DNA of 64,000 nt from Bacteroidota bacterium (GCA_013297775.1 JAAFIL010000011.1:1-64000); one strand, 5' to 3'. Positions 24,026-33,518 are shown, counted from the first letter of the stretch. The notes: generated from the sequence alone by a model not told the origin. Program-made: numbers and translations.

Positions 24026-24337
24026 ATGGAGAAAAAGGCTAACACATCAAAATGGATAAAGATAACATTAAGTTTAACCGTTTTTACTACATCGGCAGCC
24101 TATGCAGATGGTTTCGATAAATTTAAAAATACAGTTGCCAACGAATTTTCGAGTTTACAAGGTTTATACATTGCGGGGGGCTTGGTTGTGGCTAGTTTAC
24201 TGGTGTATGTTGTTTATAATCACCTTATTAAAGAAAAAGAAGATCCTGAATTATCTAAACATGCTGCTAAACCTGGTCAAAATTACCGTCGGCATCGGCA
24301 ACACCACCAAGCGGCAAAATCAAATACAAAAAAGTAA
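24026..24337 (+). CDS. hypothetical small membrane protein
   Basis: 103 aa from the ATG at 24026. A signal-peptide-like start (KWIKITLSLTVFTTSAAYAD), a short polar stretch with DKFKNTVANEF, then a TM helix (GLYIAGGLVVASLLVYVVY). The cytoplasmic tail is basic and His/Lys/Gln-rich (HRQHHQAAKS). I do not recognise it. It is divergent from rimP and ~200 bp before acpP, preceded by a weak -7-like TATCTTTA (about 23998-24005). Confidence 0.6.
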   Translation: MEKKANTSKWIKITLSLTVFTTSAAYADGFDKFKNTVANEFSSLQGLYIAGGLVVASLLVYVVYNHLIKEKEDPELSKHAAKPGQNYRRHRQHHQAAKSNTKK

Positions 24338-24492
24338 TAATTTGATAAACAATAAGTTATAAACTTATGTTTTGCTTGGCTTTCTGTTACTAAAGGCGAA
24401 AACTTAGGGTTTAGAAGCGGTTGAAAGTTCGTATTTAAGCCAATAATGTAAAAAATTATTAAAAAACAAATCAAACTTTTTCATTTCTTATT

Positions 24493-24521
24493 TTGTTTTA
24501 TCCACTATATAATTATTTTTG
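24493..24521 (+). promoter_or_regulatory. Bacteroidota-type promoter of acpP (TTG-N18-TATTTTTG)
   Basis: TTG at 24493-24495 and TATTTTTG at 24514-24521, an 18-bp spacer within the accepted range for TTG...TAnnTTTG. The acpP ATG is 24 bp further. The best-formed promoter in the window. Confidence 0.65.
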
Positions 24522-24545
24522 TGCAAATTTTAAAATCAAATAACA

Positions 24546-24785
24546 ATGTCAGACATTAAAAGTAAAGTTGAATCAATCATCGTTGATAAATTAGGCGTAG
24601 ATGCTAAAGAAGTAACTGAAACGGCTAGTTTTACGAATGATTTAGGTGCCGACTCGTTAGATACGGTAGAATTAATTATGGAATTTGAAAAAGAATTCAA
24701 TATTGCTATTCCTGACGAGCAGGCTGAGAAAATTGCTACCGTTGGTGATGCAATTGCCTACATCAAAGCTAATGCTATAAACTAA
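24546..24785 (+). CDS. acpP: acyl carrier protein
   Basis: 79 aa, acidic. The phosphopantetheine attachment Ser37 is in [15 protein letters not shown]. It carries growing acyl chains in fatty-acid synthesis. Followed 12 bp later by fabF, the conserved pairing. A good promoter lies upstream. Confidence 0.98.
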   Translation: MSDIKSKVESIIVDKLGVDAKEVTETASFTNDLGADSLDTVELIMEFEKEFNIAIPDEQAEKIATVGDAIAYIKANAIN

Positions 24786-24797
24786 AGATTCTTTTCT

Positions 24798-26048
24798 ATG
24801 CAGTTAAAACGTGTTGTCGTAACCGGTCTTGGAGCTGTTACCCCATTGGGCAATAGCGTAAGTGAATATTGGAATAATATTATGTTGGGGGTTAGCGGTG
24901 CTGCCCCTATAACACGTTTTGACGCATCGAAGTTTAAAACACGTTTTGCTTGCGAAGTGAAAGGGTTTAATCCTGAAGATTATTTTGACCGTAAAGAAGC
25001 TCGAAAATTAGATACATATACTTGGTATGGAATTGCATCTAGCGTTCAAGCGGTTAAAGACAGTGGGATTGATGCCGATGGGATTGATAAAAACGAAGTT
25101 GGCGTTATTTGGGGCAGCGGCATAGGAGGCTTAGATACATTTCAAACCGAAACCTTTGCTTTTGCTAAAGGCGATGGAACCCCTCGTTTTAATCCATTCT
25201 TTATTCCTAAGATGATTGCTGACATTTGTAGTGGTCATATCTCGATGCGTTTTGGATTTAGAGGTCCTAATTTTACAACTGTATCTGCTTGTGCCTCTTC
25301 TACCAATGCAATGATTGATGCGTTCAATTACATTCGAATGGGAAAGGCAGTAGCCATTGTAACAGGAGGCAGTGAGGCCGCTATCAACGAGAGTGGTATT
25401 GGTGGTTTTAATGCTTGCCAAGCCATGAGTACCAGAAACGATGAACCTTCAAAAGCGTCGCGACCCTACGATAAAGACCGCGATGGTTTTGTTTTAGGCG
25501 AAGGCGGTGGCGCAATTATTTTAGAAGAACTCGAACACGCTTTAGCGCGTGGCGCAAAAATTTATGCCGAAATTATAGGCGGTGGAATGAGTGCCGATGC
25601 ACATCACATTACAGCACCTCATCCCGATGGATTAGGAGCAACTTTAGTTATGTCGCGTGCTTTAAAAGACGCTGGCATAGACCCCTCCGAAATAGATTAT
25701 ATCAATACACATGGCACTAGCACGCCATTGGGCGATTTAGCCGAATTAAAAGCCATTACTAATATTTTTGGCGAACACGCTTACCTTATGAACATCAGTT
25801 CTACAAAAAGTATGACAGGGCATTTATTAGGTGCTGCGGGGGCTATTGAAGCTATTGCCACAATTATGGCTGTGCAAACCGATATTGTGCCACCAACTAT
25901 TAATAACGAAAACCCCGATCCAGATTTAGACCCTCGTTTAAATTTGACATTCAATACCCTGCAAAAACGCCCAATTCGTGCTGCCATCAGCAATACGTTT
26001 GGTTTTGGCGGACACAATGCAGCCGTAGTTATTAAAAAATACCAATAA
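24798..26048 (+). CDS. fabF: beta-ketoacyl-ACP synthase II
   Basis: 416 aa. The thiolase fold has the nucleophile Cys165 in TVSACASSTNAM, and the catalytic histidines are in NTHGTSTPLGD and TGHLLGAAGAIE. It condenses malonyl-ACP with acyl-ACP. Second gene of acpP-fabF-rnc-IPExxxVDY. Confidence 0.97.
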   Translation: MQLKRVVVTGLGAVTPLGNSVSEYWNNIMLGVSGAAPITRFDASKFKTRFACEVKGFNPEDYFDRKEARKLDTYTWYGIASSVQAVKDSGIDADGIDKNEVGVIWGSGIGGLDTFQTETFAFAKGDGTPRFNPFFIPKMIADICSGHISMRFGFRGPNFTTVSACASSTNAMIDAFNYIRMGKAVAIVTGGSEAAINESGIGGFNACQAMSTRNDEPSKASRPYDKDRDGFVLGEGGGAIILEELEHALARGAKIYAEIIGGGMSADAHHITAPHPDGLGATLVMSRALKDAGIDPSEIDYINTHGTSTPLGDLAELKAITNIFGEHAYLMNISSTKSMTGHLLGAAGAIEAIATIMAVQTDIVPPTINNENPDPDLDPRLNLTFNTLQKRPIRAAISNTFGFGGHNAAVVIKKYQ

Positions 26049-26055
26049 TTTTATT

Positions 26056-26799
26056 TTGATTAAGCGCCTGCTATCTAAATTAAATGGCACCATTACAAAA
26101 AGTGATAGAGCGTTTAAGAAAACGATTAAACGGCTAACTGGATTTACTCCTGTTAATTTAGCTTTATACCACCAAGCTTTTGCGCACAGCAGCACTGCGG
26201 CAAAAAAAACCAGTTGGCAACAAGTTAGTAACGAACGCCTTGAGTTTTTGGGCGATGCCGTTTTGGGTGCTATCATTGCTGAGTATCTGTTTAAACTTTA
26301 TCCCAAAAAAGACGAAGGGTTTTTAACCCAAATACGAAGTAAAATTGTAAACGGACAAAGTTTACACCAATTGGCTTTAAAGTTTGGCATTGATGCCTTA
26401 TTAAAAGCTACCCTTAGCAACCGAGAAAAAACAGCATCGAGTGCTTATGGCGATGCTTTTGAAGCTTTTGTTGGTGCTATTTATCTGGATCATGGGTATT
26501 TAAAAACAAAAAAATTTATCATAAGTAAAGTTATCAAATACCATGTAGATTTAGATTTACTCGTTAATACAAACGAAGATTATAAAAGTCTTTTACAAAT
26601 TAGAACGCAAAAGAGTAAACAAGTATTAGAGTATAAATTGATAGATGAAAACATGCGTGGTAAAGTTAAAATTTACACGGTTCAAATTTTTATTGATAAA
26701 GTACCTTATGTAACCTTTGAACATTTTAGTAAGCGTGTAGCTGAACAAAAAGCTGCGCAGTTAACATTAGAGCAATTAGATACGCTTACCGATGGCTAA
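26056..26799 (+). CDS. rnc: ribonuclease III
   Basis: 247 aa. The RNase III signature is ERLEFLGDAVL (residues 60-70), with a second acidic metal-binding segment EAFVGAIYLDHG. The C-terminal double-stranded RNA-binding domain starts near residue 173 and ends with KRVAEQKAAQLTLEQL. The start is TTG (TTGATTAAG), 7 bp after fabF; no in-frame ATG serves better. It processes rRNA and other duplex RNAs. Confidence 0.95.
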   Translation: MIKRLLSKLNGTITKSDRAFKKTIKRLTGFTPVNLALYHQAFAHSSTAAKKTSWQQVSNERLEFLGDAVLGAIIAEYLFKLYPKKDEGFLTQIRSKIVNGQSLHQLALKFGIDALLKATLSNREKTASSAYGDAFEAFVGAIYLDHGYLKTKKFIISKVIKYHVDLDLLVNTNEDYKSLLQIRTQKSKQVLEYKLIDENMRGKVKIYTVQIFIDKVPYVTFEHFSKRVAEQKAAQLTLEQLDTLTDG

Positions 26800-27280
26800 A
26801 CATGTTTTATCTTCGCAAGATGATTTGTTCGATTTCACTTTGTTTGGTTTACATTGTGTTAATAATCAATACGCACTTGTTACGCACCTCAATCACTTAT
26901 TAAGTATTGATTTATGTTTAAGTGATTACTTACAACTACACCTTAAAAACGGACGATCGTTCCCGTTTAGTTTATACCAATTTTCGGATGAGGAGTTAGG
27001 ACTGGAATATCATCTTATTCCGAATCGTAGTAATTTACAAGAACACGCCATTCAAACAAACAATTCGACCTACACGTTATTTAATGACATGGAAGTAGAT
27101 GAGAGTACTTACATTATACCTGAGTTGCCTCAAACTGATTATTTTTTATTGATGAAAGGCGATGGTTTATTTCAATACGAAACTTCAATATTACAATTGC
27201 TTAAAACCTCAACGTTGATTAGTGCTATTCAAGATATTATTCCTGATGAACTCCCAAGCAGGAGGAACTTAATGGTGTAA
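26792..27280 (+). CDS. IPExxxVDY-family protein
   Basis: 162 aa. The family's name motif appears as IPELPQTDY at residues 109-117, followed by FLLMKGDG. The N-terminus (DLFDFTLFGLHCVNNQYALV) fits the family, which is conserved in Bacteroidota next to rnc and of unknown function. It overlaps the rnc stop by 8 bp (ATGGCTAA), so translation is coupled. Confidence 0.88.
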   Translation: MAKHVLSSQDDLFDFTLFGLHCVNNQYALVTHLNHLLSIDLCLSDYLQLHLKNGRSFPFSLYQFSDEELGLEYHLIPNRSNLQEHAIQTNNSTYTLFNDMEVDESTYIIPELPQTDYFLLMKGDGLFQYETSILQLLKTSTLISAIQDIIPDELPSRRNLMV

Positions 27281-27336
27281 ACTTAATGAAGAGGTGCTTG
27301 GCTACAAGGCCCAAACAATGTGGAAACAAAGGGTAA

Positions 27337-27368
27337 TACCAAATAGTCCCATCTTTGGTAATTTTTTT
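27337..27368 (+). terminator. AT-rich terminator after acpP-fabF-rnc operon
   Basis: TACCAAA / TTTGGTA stem with a 10-nt loop, followed by a run of T (ATTTTTTT). It lies ~57 bp past the last gene. The stem is only 7 bp and AT-rich, so it is moderate in strength. Its left part coincides with a TAATACCAA word found in other intergenic repeats. Confidence 0.55.
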
Positions 27369-27453
27369 GGAATAGTTCCAATCACGTATAAAAAACAAAT
27401 CATGCCAAGTTTACTAAAGAAAAAATGAATAGGCGGTAAAATTTACGTTTCCA

Positions 27454-29700
27454 TCATTTGAACTTACTTTTTAGTGCCGCTAAAGCACTATTAAAATCAT
27501 TTGGGTTATACGCTTCTTCTGCCTTGGGTTTTGTTTTTGTTTGGCTAACGGGTTTTGCATTCCCTTCTCCTTTCATGCTTAATGCAATGCGTTTACGTTT
27601 TACATCTACCTCTGTAACGCTCACCCACACGGTTTGCCCAACCTTCACTATTTTATTGGGGTCATCTACAAAGCTATCGGCTAATTGCGAAATATGCACC
27701 AACCCATCTTGATGTACGCCAACATCTACAAAGGCACCAAAGTTGGTAACATTGGTAACAATGCCTGGCAAGCGCATACCTTCGCGTAAATCGTTTATCT
27801 CGTGTACCGACTCATCGAACGAAAAAGCCTCGAATGACTTGCGTGGATCACGACCTGGTTTTTCGAGTTCAGCCAAAATATCTTTTAACGTTGGTAAGCC
27901 AATTTTTTCGGTAACGTATTGAGGTAACTGAATTTTTTTTCGTAGTTCTTTATCGGTCATTAATGCCTCTATACTGCATTTTAAATCGTTAGCCATTTGC
28001 TCAACAATGTGATAGCTTTCGGGGTGTACAGCACTTTTATCGAGTGGGTGCAATGCTTGGCGGATGCGTAAAAATCCTGCCGCTTGTTCAAATACTTTTT
28101 CGCCCATGCGTGGTACTTCTAACAATTGCTTGCGGCTTTTAAACTCGCCATTTTGATTTCGATACTCTACAATATTTTGCGCCAAGGCAGGCCCAATGCC
28201 CGATACATAACTCAATAATTGTTTAGAGGCTGTATTTAATTCAACACCTACTGCGTTTACGCAACTGCTTACGACTTCATCTAATTTATTTTTTAAGTGA
28301 TGTTGATCCACATCGTGTTGGTATTGCCCAACGCCAATAGATTTAGCATCTATCTTTACCAACTCGGCTAATGGATCGGCTAAGCGACGACCAATAGACA
28401 CGGCTCCTCTAACCGTTACATCGTATTCAGGAAATTCTTCGCGTGCTACATCCGATGCCGAATAAACGGAAGCACCCGCTTCGCTAACCATAATAACAGG
28501 AATATCTTTAGGCAATACCTCTATGTTGCGCACAAACTGTTCGGTTTCGCGCGAGGCTGTGCCGTTACCAATGGCAATGGCTTCGAGTTGATGTTTGGCC
28601 GCAAAGGCTAAAATACTATTTTGTGCCTCTATCACTTTTCGTTGTGGCTCGTGTGGATAGATAACCGTTTCTTCTAATAGTTTACCTTGCTTATCTAAAG
28701 CTACTACTTTACAGCCACTTCTAAAGCCGGGGTCAATTGCTAAAATCGCTTTTTGTCCTAATGGAGAGGCCAGCAATAACTCGCGTAAATTATCGGCAAA
28801 AACGAGTATGGCTTTTTCGTCGGCTTGTTGTTTGGTTGCCACACGTGTTTCGGCTTCAATACTGGGTTGCAGCAAACGTTTGTAGCCGTCTTCAATGGCT
28901 AGTTTTATTTGTTCGGCAGCAGTACCTCGCGAGTTGATAAATTGACGTTGGATGCGTTCAATAGCTGTTTCGGCATCTACGGTAATATCTAAAATTAAAA
29001 AATCTTCTTTTTCGCCGCGGCGCATGGCAAGCATACGGTGGCTCGGACAAGTTGCTAGGGCTTCTTCCCATTCAAAATAATCTTCAAACTTTTCGGCTTC
29101 TGCTTCTTTTCCACGAATGACGCGGCTTTTAATGGTTGCCGTTTTTTTATAGAGTTCGCGCATGCCTTCGCGCACTAACGCCTCTTCGCTCACCAATTCA
29201 GCTATAATGTCACGCGCGCCTTGCAAGGCTTCTTCGGGCGTGTTAACCTCTTTCAGAGCATCAATGTATTTTTCAACCTCGGCGTCTAAAGCGGCATTGG
29301 TTTGCGCTAAAATAAATTGGGCTAAGGGTTCTAATCCCTTTTCGCGGGCAATGGTAGCCTTTGTTCGACGCTTGGGTTTATAGGGTAAATATAAATCTTC
29401 GAGTGCGCTTAACGTTTCGGTAGCTGTAATTTTTGCTTTTAACTCGTCGGTTAATTTACCTTGCGAGTCTATCGATCGCAAAATACTTTCGCGCCGTTGA
29501 CCAAGTTGGCGCAAACGTTCAATCTCATCGCGTATCTTGGCAATTTGAACTTCATCTAAACTCCCCGTTACTTCTTTTCGGTAACGCGAAATAAAAGGTA
29601 CGGTTCCGCCTTCATCTAAAAGGTTAACGGTTGCAGATACTTGCTTGGTATCTATGCTTAATAAATCGGCTATTTTAAAAAATAATTGTACATCGCTCAT
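27454..29700 (-). CDS. tex: Tex-family RNA-binding transcription accessory protein
   Basis: 748 aa. The N-terminal helical Tex domain starts with LLDEGGTVPFISRYRKEVTG. A YqgF/RNase H-like domain has AILAIDPGFRSGCKVVALD. Helix-hairpin-helix segments (LLSYVSGIGPALAQNIVEYR; LLEVPRMGEKVFEQAAGFLR) and an S1 RNA-binding domain (GIVTNVTNFGAFVDVGVHQD, LVHISQLAD) follow. It ends in a short charged tail. Single-gene unit. Confidence 0.95.
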   Translation of the reverse strand: MSDVQLFFKIADLLSIDTKQVSATVNLLDEGGTVPFISRYRKEVTGSLDEVQIAKIRDEIERLRQLGQRRESILRSIDSQGKLTDELKAKITATETLSALEDLYLPYKPKRRTKATIAREKGLEPLAQFILAQTNAALDAEVEKYIDALKEVNTPEEALQGARDIIAELVSEEALVREGMRELYKKTATIKSRVIRGKEAEAEKFEDYFEWEEALATCPSHRMLAMRRGEKEDFLILDITVDAETAIERIQRQFINSRGTAAEQIKLAIEDGYKRLLQPSIEAETRVATKQQADEKAILVFADNLRELLLASPLGQKAILAIDPGFRSGCKVVALDKQGKLLEETVIYPHEPQRKVIEAQNSILAFAAKHQLEAIAIGNGTASRETEQFVRNIEVLPKDIPVIMVSEAGASVYSASDVAREEFPEYDVTVRGAVSIGRRLADPLAELVKIDAKSIGVGQYQHDVDQHHLKNKLDEVVSSCVNAVGVELNTASKQLLSYVSGIGPALAQNIVEYRNQNGEFKSRKQLLEVPRMGEKVFEQAAGFLRIRQALHPLDKSAVHPESYHIVEQMANDLKCSIEALMTDKELRKKIQLPQYVTEKIGLPTLKDILAELEKPGRDPRKSFEAFSFDESVHEINDLREGMRLPGIVTNVTNFGAFVDVGVHQDGLVHISQLADSFVDDPNKIVKVGQTVWVSVTEVDVKRKRIALSMKGEGNAKPVSQTKTKPKAEEAYNPNDFNSALAALKSKFK

Positions 29701-29715
29701 CGCCTATCGTTTTAA

Positions 29716-29900
29716 TTTTAACCGTAAAAGTCAGTTGAAACCGTAATGAAAAACAAAAGCTGCAAGGATATTGGGAAGCGCAGGTTCGAGGACTTTAAGA
29801 ATAGCTGACGCTGTTTTGAAGACCGAAGAACCGAGCATTTTAATAACTGCCACAGATTTTGTTTTGTAATAGATTTCAACTGTCTATTTACGGTTTAAAA
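29716..29900. repeat. 185-bp palindromic intergenic element
   Basis: The left arm (TTTTAACCGTAAAAGTCAGT ..., to 29762) is complementary over ~47 bp at roughly 80% to the right arm (from 29852, ending TTTACGGTTTAAAA). An inner stem pairs GGTTC at 29783 with GAACC near 29828. The whole could form one long hairpin. Non-coding and clearly related in shape to 38634-38790. Confidence 0.65.
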
Positions 29901-29976
29901 ATAGTTTTCTGTTTATAGTTGTAGAAATTGAATTATTAACAAAGTTTAAAAGAACTATCTATAAATGCCAAATGGC

Positions 29977-30363
29977 TTAGCGACTTTTAAGCCAAGATAG
30001 AGCTTCTCGCTGGTCGGTAAATGCACGCACCTCGTTAATGTTACGCATAATACGAATGTAAAAATTAAGAAATATAACTTGAAGCGAACTACTTAATAAT
30101 ATGGCTTGGGCTTTAGATACAGTATTTTTTGGATCTTTTACATAAGGCATAATGGTGCTATCTGTGCTGGCACCTGGCCCCACCTTTACAAGGCATAAAA
30201 ATTTTTCGTTGGGTTTTAGTTGTATGCAAGCGTGTTTCATTTCGTCAGCTTTTGTTGCCGTTAATAAGGTGTTGGCACGTAAGTCAATCACCACAATATT
30301 ATCATCGAGCCAAACACGAGCATAATTTAACTCAATACCACCATTAATTAATTCAGCTGTCAT
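29977..30363 (-). CDS. hypothetical STAS/SpoIIAA-like protein
   Basis: 128 aa. No motif is decisive. The pattern (beta start with WLDDNIVVIDLRANTLLTAT, a helix with KADEMKHAC, then FLCLVKVGPGA and a C-terminal helix ending REALSWLKSR) resembles the SpoIIAA/STAS-like small proteins common in Bacteroidota. Cytoplasmic. Its start is 4 bp after the stop of the DUF2147 gene, so they are probably co-transcribed. Confidence 0.65.
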   Translation of the reverse strand: MTAELINGGIELNYARVWLDDNIVVIDLRANTLLTATKADEMKHACIQLKPNEKFLCLVKVGPGASTDSTIMPYVKDPKNTVSKAQAILLSSSLQVIFLNFYIRIMRNINEVRAFTDQREALSWLKSR

Positions 30364-30367
30364 TTAT

Positions 30368-30799
30368 CTATTTTGCTTTTTCTTCCATCCGCACCATGTA
30401 TTCGGTGCGCCCTAATAACGAAATTCCAATATATCCCCTAAGTTTCATATTGTTCTTTTCATCAATCATAATTTTGCAATCGTAGGTTTTACCTTCGTTA
30501 GGATCATAAATTTTTCCGTTTTTCCAAGTATCTTTTCCATCAAAAACAAAGCCCTGAGCCAGTACCATGCCTACTACTTTTTGTTCGCGCAACGACTTAT
30601 CTGGATTATTTTTATCTAAACGCTCTTTGTCTTTCCCCCAAATTAATTTGGCGGCGTAAGTTGTACCATCCTTGTAAAACTGCATCACCCCGTCGCTCTT
30701 AGGTGTGAAAAAACTTCCTACAATATCATCGGCTTTGCGCTGTGCAAAAGTTACCGTTGCAAAAAATAAAATAAATGTAGTAACCAAAATTGATTTCAT
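30368..30799 (-). CDS. secreted DUF2147-family protein
   Basis: 143 aa from the ATG at 30799, which gives a signal peptide (MKSILVTTFILFFATVTFAQ). DUF2147 features are DDIVGSFFTPKSDGVMQFY, YAAKLIWGKDKERLD, NPDKSLREQKVVGM, GKIYDPNEGKTYDCKI and LRGYIGISLLGRTEYM. A small lipocalin-like beta-barrel; the function is unknown. The longer in-frame N-terminus is not credible. Confidence 0.88.
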   Translation of the reverse strand: MKSILVTTFILFFATVTFAQRKADDIVGSFFTPKSDGVMQFYKDGTTYAAKLIWGKDKERLDKNNPDKSLREQKVVGMVLAQGFVFDGKDTWKNGKIYDPNEGKTYDCKIMIDEKNNMKLRGYIGISLLGRTEYMVRMEEKAK

Positions 30800-31017
30800 G
30801 TGTATATACTGCTTTATATTCGCTGTATCAAATAACCGTTTTGCTTTTACCCTTGTTTGTAATGGCGTCAAAACGACGTTTCATATTTGATATAACATTA
30901 TTAACAAAAATAAGTACTAAATGCTATAATTACAAATTACATTGCCTTTACTAATCAAAAAATTACTGTTTAGTATTAAACATTTTTTTTTTAATACTTA
31001 ATTTTACGGTATTTGAG

Positions 31018-31431
31018 ATGAACGCTACATTAAACAAGATCTTAAAATTTATTTATAAACATGCTTTACTAGTTTTGAGTTGCTGGTTTGTTTTTATTTT
31101 TGCGCTTTGTGGTATGCCAGGTAGCTTTATACCAAGCACCAGTTGGTTAGAACTGATTAGTTTTGATAAGTGGGTTCATGCAGGTATTTTTTTTACCCTC
31201 TGCGGATTGGGCTTCATTACTCAAATAAAATATAAGCAGCCCAAGTATTTTATTTTTTTAGCGGTGGTTGTAAGTATTTTTTATGGAGGTTGGATAGAAT
31301 GGATGCAAGCCCATGTATTTAGTGAGCGCAGTGCCGATTGGTATGATTTTACAGCAAACACATTGGGGTGCTTGGTAGCTTGGTGTTGTTATACATTCAT
31401 ACAAAAGCGTGTAGAATTAGTACGTCAATAA
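31018..31431 (+). CDS. VanZ-family membrane protein
   Basis: 137 aa, four predicted TM helices. VanZ-like marks are GSFIPSTSWLELISFDKWVH, GGWIEWMQAHVF and the SADWYDFTANTLGCLVAW helix. VanZ homologues are linked to low-level teicoplanin resistance in Gram-positives, but their role in Bacteroidota is unknown. Monocistronic. Confidence 0.88.
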   Translation: MNATLNKILKFIYKHALLVLSCWFVFIFALCGMPGSFIPSTSWLELISFDKWVHAGIFFTLCGLGFITQIKYKQPKYFIFLAVVVSIFYGGWIEWMQAHVFSERSADWYDFTANTLGCLVAWCCYTFIQKRVELVRQ

Positions 31432-31475
31432 TTGATTTAAAACTTAAATTATAAGAACGGATAACTTTACATCCA

Positions 31476-32237
31476 TTAACGTACAAAACTTTCATTTTTT
31501 TCTGATAGCTTGTTAGAAGTGGCTTGTAAGGTAGCCAAGAGTTCTATAATTTCGGTGTCAGGATCTTTCATATCGAACAAAGTATTTAAGTGGTTAACTA
31601 ATTTGATTTGAAAAAATGTACTCAGCTGATTCATTAAAAAATGCTTCTCCGTTTTATGAAGGCGAGGATTATCCAATTTTTGAATAATCGTATCCACCAA
31701 TTGTAAAATAGCTACTAAACTTTTAATAGCATTGTGTTGGTTACGATAAGCTAAACGGCCCTTGTGTTGCTTAATTACTTTTATAAGATGATAGATGGCA
31801 TCTTCGCCAATATAAACGGCTTCAACGGTTTTCATATCTTTGATGCTTGTTTTCTCGAACACGTATTGAAAATTATCTAAGTAATTTTTTAAGTCGGTAT
31901 AGGCCAAATGAATTAACTCCAGTTCTTTAGCTTTAATGCGTTCTTCTTTTTCATTATTGATAAGTCCGATTTGAATTTCGTTACTTAATAATTGTTGCCG
32001 AAACGAAAAGTAAATTAACACCACCGCAATTAAATTAATAAAGGGTGCTGTAATGCCGCCAATGGTGTCTCCAATTTGCCCCGAGTTGCTGAAATCCATC
32101 CCTCGAAACCATGAGAAACGTGTAAACAAATATGGTGCTAATGTAACAAACAATAAACCAGCAATTAGTAATAGATAGGCTAAACGACTTTGTTGAGCAA
32201 TTTTTTCTGTTTTGGTATGGAGTTCTGCTTTTGTCAA
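31476..32237 (-). CDS. putative phage abortive-infection-like membrane protein (putAbiC type)
   Basis: 253 aa. Two N-terminal TM helices (about 19-38 and 57-80) surround NSGQIGDTIGGITAPFINLI, the hallmark segment of the putAbiC family, followed by a cytoplasmic helical domain (LEHLAYTDLKNYL-like, KQHKGRLAYRNQHN). The start appears to be TTG (MTKAELHTK); the nearby ATG is in another frame. No other defence gene is adjacent, so a role in phage exclusion is only family inference. Confidence 0.65.
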   Translation of the reverse strand: MTKAELHTKTEKIAQQSRLAYLLLIAGLLFVTLAPYLFTRFSWFRGMDFSNSGQIGDTIGGITAPFINLIAVVLIYFSFRQQLLSNEIQIGLINNEKEERIKAKELELIHLAYTDLKNYLDNFQYVFEKTSIKDMKTVEAVYIGEDAIYHLIKVIKQHKGRLAYRNQHNAIKSLVAILQLVDTIIQKLDNPRLHKTEKHFLMNQLSTFFQIKLVNHLNTLFDMKDPDTEIIELLATLQATSNKLSEKNESFVR

Positions 32238-32496
32238 AATGCACTAATAACTATAAAGGTAGTTTTCTTTTTTGAAAAGGAGGAATTGCACCAATGAACG
32301 TATCGTTATAGTCTTCACTTCGTTTTCTCAAAATTTTGTACAACCAGTTCCTCACTTTTTTCTTTAGCGAACTTGATGTTTGAGTGTACTGTTCATGTTA
32401 TTCAGTTCAATGGTTAGCGCAGTGCTATCTCTTTTACAAATTTTTGGCGTTTGGATAAAGGCAGTATTTTATTTAATTTTATGTAAAATTTAAAAT

Positions 32497-33081
32497 ATGA
32501 GCAAAGGTTTAATTGGCATTATTGTATTTGGTATTCTTGTTGTATTTGGCGGCTTTTGGGCATGCAATAAAAAAAATAGTTTTGTAAGTTTACGCGAAGA
32601 TGCAAAAGCGCAGTGGCAACAGGTAGAAAGTCAATACCAACGCCGTGCAGATTTAGTACCCAATATTGTGGCCACCGTAAAAGGCGAAGCCGAATTTGAA
32701 AAAAGTACCCTAGAAGCGGTGATTGGTGCTAGAGCCAAAGCAACGCAAGTGAGCATTAATCCCGAAAATTTAGATGAAAATTCAATTGCAAAATTTAAAG
32801 CTGCACAAGGTGAGTTAAGTGGTGCGTTGAGCCGTTTATTGGTTGTTAGCGAAAATTATCCCAACTTAAAAGCCAATGCCGCGTTTGCCGATTTGCGTGT
32901 AACACTCGAAGGTTGCGAAAATCGCATCTCTAACGAACGCATGAAGTATAATGATTTGGTAAAGAACTTCAATAAATCCATTCAACTATTTCCGGGGAGT
33001 TTAATAGCAGGGTCCATGACCGCCATGCCGTATTTTGAAGCCGAAGCGGGAACTGACAAGGCTCCTAAAGTAGAATTTTAA
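32497..33081 (+). CDS. lemA: LemA family protein
   Basis: 194 aa. An N-terminal TM/signal anchor (residues 4-22) is followed by a helical bundle with the LemA signature YQRRADLVPNIVATVKGEA and GALSRLLVVSENYPNLKANA. It ends FPGSLIAGSMTAMPYFEAEA. Usually followed by TPM-domain genes in Bacteroidota; here the neighbour is a different small gene. Confidence 0.93.
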   Translation: MSKGLIGIIVFGILVVFGGFWACNKKNSFVSLREDAKAQWQQVESQYQRRADLVPNIVATVKGEAEFEKSTLEAVIGARAKATQVSINPENLDENSIAKFKAAQGELSGALSRLLVVSENYPNLKANAAFADLRVTLEGCENRISNERMKYNDLVKNFNKSIQLFPGSLIAGSMTAMPYFEAEAGTDKAPKVEF

Positions 33082-33095
33082 CCGGCTATTTTTCC

Positions 33096-33518
33096 ATGAT
33101 TCGAAAAGACTATTTGGTAAAACAGTTTGAAGAATTTGGAAAATTTATGGCTATTATTTTAGGCTTTCGGCAAAACGAAAGGTGGTTAGAACATGAGCAA
33201 AAAGTGCTAGAAGCCATGAAGCAATTTACCGCCTTAGAATTATTAAGCATTGAAGATTTGCCCAATGAACAATTTTTTGAACACCTACGCAGTAAAGCCC
33301 CTTTAAACGAAGACCAACTAAAAATAACAGCCGATTTATTGTTCGAGAAAGCGCATTACTATTTACACCAAAACGAAAATATAAACGCTTCTAACGCTTT
33401 GCAAAAAGCAAATATTTTATATAGGCATTTGGTGCAAACTGGCTCAGGCATTAATTTTAGTTTAGACAACCATTTTAAATTAAGTAGCATCGAACGTATT
33501 TTAGCGCAGTTAGATTAG
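33096..33518 (+). CDS. hypothetical protein resembling DUF6483
   Basis: 140 aa, cytoplasmic, all helical. The start MIRKDYLVKQFEEFGKFMAI with LGF recalls DUF6483 proteins (MIxxDYIxxxIEQ...LA.ILG). The C-terminal half looks like one TPR-type helix pair (ADLLFEKAHYYLHQNENINA). 14 bp after lemA, so probably co-transcribed. Function unknown. Confidence 0.65.
   Translation: MIRKDYLVKQFEEFGKFMAIILGFRQNERWLEHEQKVLEAMKQFTALELLSIEDLPNEQFFEHLRSKAPLNEDQLKITADLLFEKAHYYLHQNENINASNALQKANILYRHLVQTGSGINFSLDNHFKLSSIERILAQLD

Noticed and set aside
29776-29800. tRNA T-arm-like GGTTCGAGG
   Set aside because: No cloverleaf can be built around it; it is part of a long hairpin element.
32245-32496. TIR element around ACCAATGAAC / GTTCAATGGT
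   Set aside because: Only ~10 bp pair convincingly and the arms are offset; too weak to call.
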